Part shown: positions 58,764-64,000 of the stretch, in pieces
Numbering within the stretch: the stretch's first letter is position 1
How the letters are laid out: each line of letters begins with the position of its first letter
NCBI RefSeq assembly: GCF_037992945.1
Contig: NZ_CP150304.1
Location: forward strand, 3,785,501 to 3,849,500
Direction of reading: 5' to 3'
Origin: Peribacillus sp. FSL E2-0218
Lineage (GTDB): Bacteria; Bacillota; Bacilli; Bacillales; DSM-1321
Length of the DNA stretch: 64,000 bases
Made by a program: the position numbers and the translations under genes
The notes under the pieces: model-generated
What the model was told of the DNA's origin: nothing
Database searches by the model: none
The model's input: the letters and a program-made list of their open reading frames with translations, nothing else

Positions 58764-59999
58764 TTATAAAGTACGGTGCACAATAAGCGGCATGGACGTC
58801 AGCGTTTGTCCGGTCGCTGAATCGGTAAGGTGATCCTCCAATTGAAAGGATGCCACCGGTTCAATCTTGTTGAACTCTTTCAAGAATGTCGTAAGGGCGA
58901 TTTTCGCTTCCAAGCGGGCAAGCGGAGCCCCTAAGCAGAAATGCGGCCCGTTTCCGAAAGCTAGATGCTTCTTATTATTGGGACGGTGGATATTCAGGGT
59001 GAATGCGTTCTCAAACATGTCTTCATCCATATTTGCCGCGCTCATCCACGCTACCACAGTATCGCCTTTTTTCAGTTTCACTCCCAATAAATCATTATCT
59101 ACTGATACCATGCGATCCAATTTAGTCAGATTGAATCGGTAGCGAAGCATTTCCTCAACCGCTTGCGGGACCAAGTCCAGGTTTTCATGCAATTCCTGAT
59201 AGACGGTATCGTCATCATATAGCAGGGAATAAAAGCTGTTGGCCAGTAAATGACTGGTCGTCTCGACCCCTGCCCCTAAAATCAGCATGGTGGTGCGCAC
59301 CACTTCATCATCGGTAAACATTTCACCGTCGACTTCCGCCTGCAAAAGATCGGAGATGATATCATCTGCCGGGTTCGATCGTTTTTGTACCACGATGGGA
59401 TATAAATACTCATAATATTCTCTTGCGGCAACTATCTTCTTTTCATTCACTTCATCTTGCGTTTCTTTATCAAAAGGGAGGAATAAAATATCGACCCATT
59501 CTTTGAATAAAAGACGGTCTTTTGAGGGAACGCCCATCAAATCGGACATGACAATGATCGGCAGCGGGCTCGCCAATGATGAGACAATATCGATTTCCGA
59601 TTTTCCCTCCATTTGCTCAATCAATTCATCTGCAATTTCTTGAATCCGAGGTTCCCAGTTTTTGAGGCTTCTGGGCGTGAAGGCAGCGGCCAATAGGGAA
59701 CGGCGTTTTCGATGATCAGGCGGATCGGCTTCAGTAAGTTTGATCTTATCGGGCACCGAGCCTTCCTTGCTGTCGGCTCCAACCGATATCGTGGTACGCT
59801 TCCTCTCACTCGAAAAATGCTTATAATCACTTAGTACAAGCTTAACATGCTCGTATTTAAAAACATTCCATGTGTTTGTCCCTTCATGATAGCTTACAGG
59901 ATCATTTTCCAGCTTCTCTTTACACCATGCATACGGACTGAATTCCTCCGCTCGGGTTTTAAACTGCGTAATTTCTTTTACTGCAATAATTTCTTTCAT
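58764..59999 (-). CDS. Cytochrome P450 (CYP107/CYP109-like)
   Basis: This 411-residue soluble bacterial P450 has the I-helix motif LILGAGVETTSHL, ExxR in EEMLRYR, and the heme loop FGNGPHFCLGAPLARLEA with the ligand Cys. It oxidises hydrophobic substrates with electrons from a ferredoxin or flavodoxin, and no redox partner gene is adjacent. The ATG at 59999 has GGGAGGAG upstream; the frame opens slightly earlier at 60017. Its terminator hairpin was the insertion target of copy C. The substrate cannot be inferred. Confidence 0.92.
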   Translation of the reverse strand: MKEIIAVKEITQFKTRAEEFSPYAWCKEKLENDPVSYHEGTNTWNVFKYEHVKLVLSDYKHFSSERKRTTISVGADSKEGSVPDKIKLTEADPPDHRKRRSLLAAAFTPRSLKNWEPRIQEIADELIEQMEGKSEIDIVSSLASPLPIIVMSDLMGVPSKDRLLFKEWVDILFLPFDKETQDEVNEKKIVAAREYYEYLYPIVVQKRSNPADDIISDLLQAEVDGEMFTDDEVVRTTMLILGAGVETTSHLLANSFYSLLYDDDTVYQELHENLDLVPQAVEEMLRYRFNLTKLDRMVSVDNDLLGVKLKKGDTVVAWMSAANMDEDMFENAFTLNIHRPNNKKHLAFGNGPHFCLGAPLARLEAKIALTTFLKEFNKIEPVASFQLEDHLTDSATGQTLTSMPLIVHRTL

Positions 60000-60400
60000 G
60001 ATACCGACTCCTCCCACTTCTTAAAAGATACCTAACAAAAGGATGGAATGTTCAACATTCGCTTACTTCGTCGATTCGTTATAGTGTCGAGCATCCCTGA
60101 TAGACCATTAAAGTCCCCTTACTTCTTCACCCATTCCAGTATAAGGTAAATAAAGCCCACAAACCATGCATCATCCAGACTAACTCCTACCATGACATTC
60201 TCGCTCATCACCATGTATAATTGCTTATTTTTTACATTCCCCTTTCTTTTTCCATTTCTTTATGTCTCTCAAAGGGTCCGATAAAGACCCCCACTTCACG
60301 AGTAGAACCTTCCTGTAAATTATTTCAAAATATCTTAATAGCCGCAACATACCCCGGCACAAATCCAGCGCGAAGAATCGGTAAAAGAGAAAAAAATAAG

Positions 60401-60463
60401 TGGAATGAAACGAAGGGTGCGAGACTCCTGCGGGGAATGCGGTCTATGGGGAGAACCTCAGGC
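60401..60463. repeat. Diverged fragment of the GC-rich module found in the IS leader
   Basis: GGTGCGAGACTCCTGCGGG, then GTCTATGGGGAGA, then CTCAGGC follow the same order as the reversed module in copy B (16349-16405), with substitutions. No transposase or element end is nearby. From 60000 to here there is no gene. Confidence 0.7.
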
Positions 60464-60584
60464 GAATTATCTCCATTACGGACGAATTATTTGCCAAGTA
60501 GGTCGGATTATTTGCCTGAACGGCCGGATTACATGCCAAGTAGGGCGAATTATGTACCACATGGGACGGATTATCTCCTCTAAG
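60459..60584. repeat. Six tandem 21-bp repeats
   Basis: Six units of exactly 21 bases follow GGNCGRATTAYNTRCC plus five variable bases. Being a multiple of three, the array is open in two plus-strand frames as seven-residue repeats, but no start site or conserved frame supports coding. It begins inside the end of the degenerate GC-rich module. Confidence 0.8.
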
Positions 60585-60601
60585 GACAAATATCGATACC
60601 T

Positions 60602-60639
60602 AAAAAAAAAAGACAAACCCGCCTTGATGGAGTTTGTCT
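60602..60639 (-). terminator. Terminator of the small membrane protein gene
   Basis: AGACAAAC pairs with GTTTGTCT (60611-60618 with 60632-60639), with a long T run on the minus strand. Confidence 0.8.
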
Positions 60640-60667
60640 ACACTCTGACCACCGCATCATGCAGCCG

Positions 60668-60847
60668 TCAATCAGTACTCTTCCTTAGCTGCCGATGCAA
60701 ATCATCCAGCTTCTTTTCCATGATATCCAGCCTCGTTTTCCTGCGCTTCATGGATCGAAAAAAAGATATGGCACCAACAATGATCAAAATGAAAAAGGCA
60801 AGGAAAAACAATTGATATATGATATCCGCAATATTATAACTACTCAC
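60668..60847 (-). CDS. 59-residue membrane protein, DUF4083-like
   Basis: From a GTG at 60847, with GGGGGATT upstream, the frame encodes a protein starting MSSYNIADIIYQLFFLAFF. It has one membrane helix (about 10-30) and a basic amphipathic coiled-coil-like tail (SMKRRKTRLDIMEKKLDDL). The layout resembles the DUF4083 group I recall from bacilli. A terminator follows about 30 bases after the stop, so it is monocistronic. Function unknown. Confidence 0.7.
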   Translation of the reverse strand: MSSYNIADIIYQLFFLAFFILIIVGAISFFRSMKRRKTRLDIMEKKLDDLHRQLRKSTD

Positions 60848-60980
60848 TATGTAATCCCCCTAAATGGCAAACTCTCCATTCCATTATACATCAGTTGAAA
60901 TGACAGTTTATCCTTTTTAAGGGAGATACCGCATGAAACGCAACTTTTTCTCATACTGCAGGAATCCTTGGGAAAAGACA

Positions 60981-61011
60981 CAAAAAAACCGATAGCGAGT
61001 TCGCCATCGGT
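60981..61011 (-). terminator. Terminator of the DUF975 gene
   Basis: ACCGATAGCG pairs with CGCCATCGGT, with a T run on the minus strand. Confidence 0.8.
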
Positions 61012-61018
61012 CACAGTC

Positions 61019-61690
61019 TTAAGAATCGATTTGCTGCTCGTCTTCCTGCGGGACGATTAATTCATTATAAAATGCTGCCAGTGTTGTCCCGATGTAAGGA
61101 ATCAGCCATAATAAACCAATTCCCAAAGTAAAGATGCAAAGGAATCCCCAGCCTATGAAACTCAGGTTCATGAGGAAGTATTTCCATTTCAATCCATTCA
61201 TCCTTTTTCTGCTCTCTGTAATGGCCTCCAGTATTGTATATTGCGGATGGTCCTTCAATAAGAAAAACAGTTGAGAATAGGCGATGCTTTTGATGATACC
61301 CGGAATGATTAATAATAATGACCATAAGAATAGGAAAATAGCTTGTAAAATCGAACCGCCAATCAGCTTCATCGAGGTTTTTCCATCTTTATAAATAGCG
61401 AATACTTCGTTGATTTCAGGGTTTCCCTTCCTGACTAGGTCCAGGTAGAACCAAGTGGTCGCTATCGTCAGCGGTATTAAGACGATGGACAGTATCATTC
61501 CGAAGATATCCGACCATAACGGCGATCCTTCTTGCTCGAACCATTGTACGAAGCCCCCGCTTCCGATCACTTCGACAATGAAAGGAAAAACGACATTGAT
61601 CAAGAACAAGAGCAGCATGAGTGAAACGGCTATTCCCCATTTACCTTTTAACGATTCAAGACCTTTCTTTTTTAACTCGGATATTCTCAT
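61019..61690 (-). CDS. DUF975 family membrane protein
   Basis: This 223-residue integral membrane protein with about five helices starts MRISELKKKGLESLKGKWG, the typical opening of DUF975 proteins. It has the LLIIPGIIKSIAYSQLFFLLKDHP and ITESRKRMNGLKWKYFLMNLSFIGW motifs of the family. Function is not known. The stretch upstream to 62027 contains only a terminator of the next gene. Confidence 0.85.
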   Translation of the reverse strand: MRISELKKKGLESLKGKWGIAVSLMLLLFLINVVFPFIVEVIGSGGFVQWFEQEGSPLWSDIFGMILSIVLIPLTIATTWFYLDLVRKGNPEINEVFAIYKDGKTSMKLIGGSILQAIFLFLWSLLLIIPGIIKSIAYSQLFFLLKDHPQYTILEAITESRKRMNGLKWKYFLMNLSFIGWGFLCIFTLGIGLLWLIPYIGTTLAAFYNELIVPQEDEQQIDS

Positions 61691-61966
61691 CCTTTAATTG
61701 ATCTCCCCTTTTTTTTAAACGGCAGAATCACTGATATCATTTGATATTCAGTAAAAAAGCCATTCATTTGTTTATTACTCGTTTAGAGTTTAACATATCC
61801 CAACCATATGTGGGTATAAATTCCCATCTTTCAAAAGAAACAATCGAAGGTCGGCCCCCTCCCTAACAGTCTATGAATGGGAAAATAAGTATATGCCTTT
61901 GAGCGTTACCATTCCATGAAGAAAAACCCTCGCCAGGCAGCGAAGACTTTCATCTTGAAAAAGATA

Positions 61967-62018
61967 AAAAAAAGAGCATCCCAAAAGCAGAAACGCCTCC
62001 GCTTTTGGAACACCCTCT
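61967..62018 (-). terminator. Long terminator hairpin after the lipoyl-like gene
   Basis: Arms of about 20 bases with small internal loops (CCAAAAGC with GCTTTTGG at the core), then T on the minus strand. Confidence 0.75.
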
Positions 62019-62027
62019 TATTCATCT

Positions 62028-62282
62028 TCAATCAGAGCCAGTTATAACAAAATCGTCTTGGAGCAAAGCTAAAGGAAGCTTTCTATTTATAGGATCCCCT
62101 GCCGTGACATTGATTTCAGTAATGTGACCACTCGCCCCTATTGAAACATCGATCAATTTCCCATCTTCCGTCTTCACTAGAAAGAGCCTCTCCCATTCAT
62201 AAACATAGGAATTCTTTTGAACGTAAACCTGTTCGACGGTCCCGTTCTGAGCACATTCAATTGCATGAATCGGTTTTAGCAC
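62028..62282 (-). CDS. 84-residue biotinyl/lipoyl-like hybrid-motif protein
   Basis: The protein reads as a small beta-barrel hybrid fold: an N-terminal half with NGTVEQVYVQKNSYVYEWERLFLV and a C-terminal half with GASGHITEINVTAGDPINRKLPLALL. These resemble the two halves of a biotinyl/lipoyl domain. The MKM-type Lys motif is absent, so it should not carry a cofactor. It begins 37 bases after rocG on the same strand and may be the third gene of the operon. The family assignment is tentative. Confidence 0.6.
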   Translation of the reverse strand: MLKPIHAIECAQNGTVEQVYVQKNSYVYEWERLFLVKTEDGKLIDVSIGASGHITEINVTAGDPINRKLPLALLQDDFVITGSD

Positions 62283-62319
62283 GGAATCACTCCTCCACTC
62301 TTCATTATTTGGCCAAAGC

Positions 62320-63585
62320 TTAAACCCAGCCGCGGAATATCGAGGCTTCTGCCATTTTCCTGACTCCCACCATGTAAGCCGCCAACCTCATATTCACTTT
62401 CCTTGTTTCGGACATCTCATACACTTGGTTGAATGAGTTGACCAATAGATCTTTTAATTTTCTTTGGACTTCTTCATCTTCCCAATAGTAACCCTGGTTA
62501 TTTTGTACCCATTCAAAGTAAGAAACCGTCACACCGCCTGAACTTGCCAATACATCCGGCACAAGAAGCACATTGCGTTCCGTCAAGATCTTGGTTGCCT
62601 CCAAAGTGGTTGGTCCATTCGCTGCCTCCACGACAATTTGGGCTTTGATAAGATGTGCATTTTCCTTGGTGATCTGGTTGGAAATGGCGGCAGGCACTAA
62701 AATATCACAATCTTGCTCGAGAAGCTCTTGATTGGTGATCTTATTTTCGAAAAGTGTCGTAACCGTTCCAAAGCTGTCCCTTTTATCAAGTAGGTAATTG
62801 ATATCCAGGCCATCCGGATTATATATCGCCCCGTATGCATCTGAAATGCCAATCACCTTCGCGCCTGCATCATGCATGAATTTGGCTAAAAAGCTTCCAG
62901 CATTCCCGAACCCTTGGACGATGATCCGTGCACCCTTCAGTTCAATCCCCTTACGTTTGGCCGCTTCTTCGATACAAATCGTGACACCCTGCGCCGTGGC
63001 CTTTTCCCTTCCATGTGAACCACCAAGGACAAGAGGCTTGCCGGTAATGAACCCAGGAGAATCGTGTTCTCTTATTCTACTGTATTCATCCATCATCCAT
63101 GCCATGATTTGTGAATTCGTATAAACATCCGGGGCCGGAATATCTTTCGTCGGCCCGACTATCTGACTGATCGCCCGGACATACCCGCGGCTAAGCCTTT
63201 CCAATTCACCTATCGACATTTGGCGCGGATCACAGATGATGCCGCCTTTTCCTCCGCCATAAGGCAGATTCACAATGCCGCATTTCAAGCTCATCCACAT
63301 GGAAAGCGCCTTGACTTCCTCCTCATCGACTTCGGGATGGAAACGGATTCCGCCCTTTGTCGGACCGACTGCATCATTATGCTGCGCCCGATACCCGGTG
63401 AATATCTTCGTCGTATTGTCATCCATCTTAATTGGGATGCGGACGGTCAGCATACGAAGAGGTTCCTTCAATAGCTCGAACACTTCTTCGGAGTAGCCAA
63501 GCTTACCGAGCGCCTCCTTGATTACGACCTGTGTTGATTCTAGCAAGCTGGCAGTTTCTTTTTCTTCTTTGATCGATGTACTCAA
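62320..63585 (-). CDS. rocG: NAD-specific glutamate dehydrogenase RocG/GudB
   Basis: This 421-residue catabolic glutamate dehydrogenase has the substrate motifs GPTKGGIRFHPEV and LPYGGGKGGIICDP (active-site lysines), the VYTNSQIMAWMMDEYSR loop, and the nucleotide-binding VQGFGNAGSFLAKFMHDAGAK. It oxidises glutamate to 2-oxoglutarate and ammonia. I favour the TTG at 63585, five bases after GAGGTGA, over the GTG at 63594 inside that site. It follows rocD by 25 bases, so it completes ornithine breakdown, which supports rocG over gudB. Confidence 0.92.
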   Translation of the reverse strand: MSTSIKEEKETASLLESTQVVIKEALGKLGYSEEVFELLKEPLRMLTVRIPIKMDDNTTKIFTGYRAQHNDAVGPTKGGIRFHPEVDEEEVKALSMWMSLKCGIVNLPYGGGKGGIICDPRQMSIGELERLSRGYVRAISQIVGPTKDIPAPDVYTNSQIMAWMMDEYSRIREHDSPGFITGKPLVLGGSHGREKATAQGVTICIEEAAKRKGIELKGARIIVQGFGNAGSFLAKFMHDAGAKVIGISDAYGAIYNPDGLDINYLLDKRDSFGTVTTLFENKITNQELLEQDCDILVPAAISNQITKENAHLIKAQIVVEAANGPTTLEATKILTERNVLLVPDVLASSGGVTVSYFEWVQNNQGYYWEDEEVQRKLKDLLVNSFNQVYEMSETRKVNMRLAAYMVGVRKMAEASIFRGWV

Positions 63586-63610
63586 TGGATTCACCTCATA
63601 GGGATAGTAA

Positions 63611-64000
63611 TTAGGATAAAACTTTATTGATGCGTTCGATTGCCCAGTCCAGATCTTCTTTCGTGATCACAAGCGGCGGTGCAAAACGGATGACTGTATC
63701 ATGCGTTTCTTTACAAAGTAATTTTTCTTCTTTAAGCTGCTCGCAATAAGGTCTTGCAGCTTCCGTTAATTCCACTCCGATGAATAAGCCTCTGCCGCGG
63801 ATATCTTTAATCATAGGATTCTTGATTTCTTTCAAGCGGTCCATAAAGTATTGGCCAAGCTCCAACGAACGTTCCGCAAGCTTCTCCTCCTCGAGTACTT
63901 CCAATGAAGCGATGGATACCGCACATGCCAACGGATTGCCGCCGAATGTAGAACCATGTGAACCAGGATTGAATACACCAAGGATTTCACGGTTTGCAGC
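63611..64000 (-). CDS. rocD: Ornithine aminotransferase RocD (5' part outside window)
   Basis: The last 129 residues of a class III PLP aminotransferase are present. They begin ANREILGVFNPGSHGSTFGGNPLA, the conserved region after the PLP lysine, and end FAPPLVITKEDLDWAIERINKVL. This matches ornithine-oxo-acid aminotransferase, which makes glutamate semialdehyde from ornithine. The catalytic lysine and N terminus lie beyond the right edge. It is upstream of rocG in the same operon. Confidence 0.92.
   Translation of the reverse strand, partial: AANREILGVFNPGSHGSTFGGNPLACAVSIASLEVLEEEKLAERSLELGQYFMDRLKEIKNPMIKDIRGRGLFIGVELTEAARPYCEQLKEEKLLCKETHDTVIRFAPPLVITKEDLDWAIERINKVLS

Noticed and set aside
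60459..60584. CRISPR array
   Set aside because: The units are contiguous 21-bp repeats with only five variable bases and no spacers of constant length. No cas genes are in the window.
60405..60815. Plus-strand frames through the 21-bp repeats giving seven-residue repeat proteins
   Set aside because: The period is a multiple of three, so frames stay open by chance. There is no start signal, and the downstream part is antisense to a better small gene at 60668-60847.

Overview
This window looks like the chromosome of an endospore-forming Bacillaceae species (Bacillus/Peribacillus-like). The evidence is strong purine-rich ribosome binding sites, frequent TTG and GTG starts, two gerA-type germinant receptor operons, abrB with two Spo0A boxes, the queCDE order, ytcD-ytbDE, nupG with a guanine riboswitch, and rocD-rocG. 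No rRNA or tRNA gene was seen. All calls come from reading the sequence and from family knowledge; no search was run.

Layout. 1-10 kb is metabolic and efflux: a cut-off tartrate/D-malate dehydrogenase gene, a rhodanese, a three-domain dikinase-like phosphotransferase (rifampicin-phosphotransferase architecture) with an MFS exporter, namA with a divergent MarR gene and a clear palindromic operator, and the ytcD/ytbD/ytbE efflux-reductase cluster. 10-17 kb holds two copies of an IS1182-type element (one internally deleted), a CAP-domain protein, nupG under a guanine riboswitch, and a carboxylesterase. 17-24 kb holds a PadR regulator, a 20-bp tandem repeat, and a queuosine block: two near-identical preQ1-I riboswitches, one before a precursor transporter plus a 49-residue Cys-rich protein, the other before queCDE. 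24-39 kb holds two chemoreceptors around a complete poly-gamma-glutamate operon (capB-C-A-D-E order), a PGA hydrolase, and a LysM/NlpC-P60 hydrolase whose first catalytic domain is dead.

39-56 kb holds stress proteins, germination operon 1 (B-A-C order), abrB, a guanidine-I riboswitch with a paired SMR exporter, a large SNF2/SWIM helicase, germination operon 2 (A-C-B plus a small D-type subunit), and a PAP2 phosphatase-DedA pair likely to recycle undecaprenyl phosphate. 57-64 kb holds a third IS copy, a cytochrome P450, a degenerate GC-rich repeat followed by six 21-bp tandem units, small membrane proteins, and the arginine/ornithine catabolic pair rocD-rocG.

The most striking observation is the insertion element. 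All three copies sit in a rho-independent terminator hairpin. In each case the flanking direct repeat is exactly the whole stem-loop (23, 21 and 34 bp, with unrelated sequences), which points to recognition and duplication of a DNA hairpin by structure rather than by sequence or fixed length.
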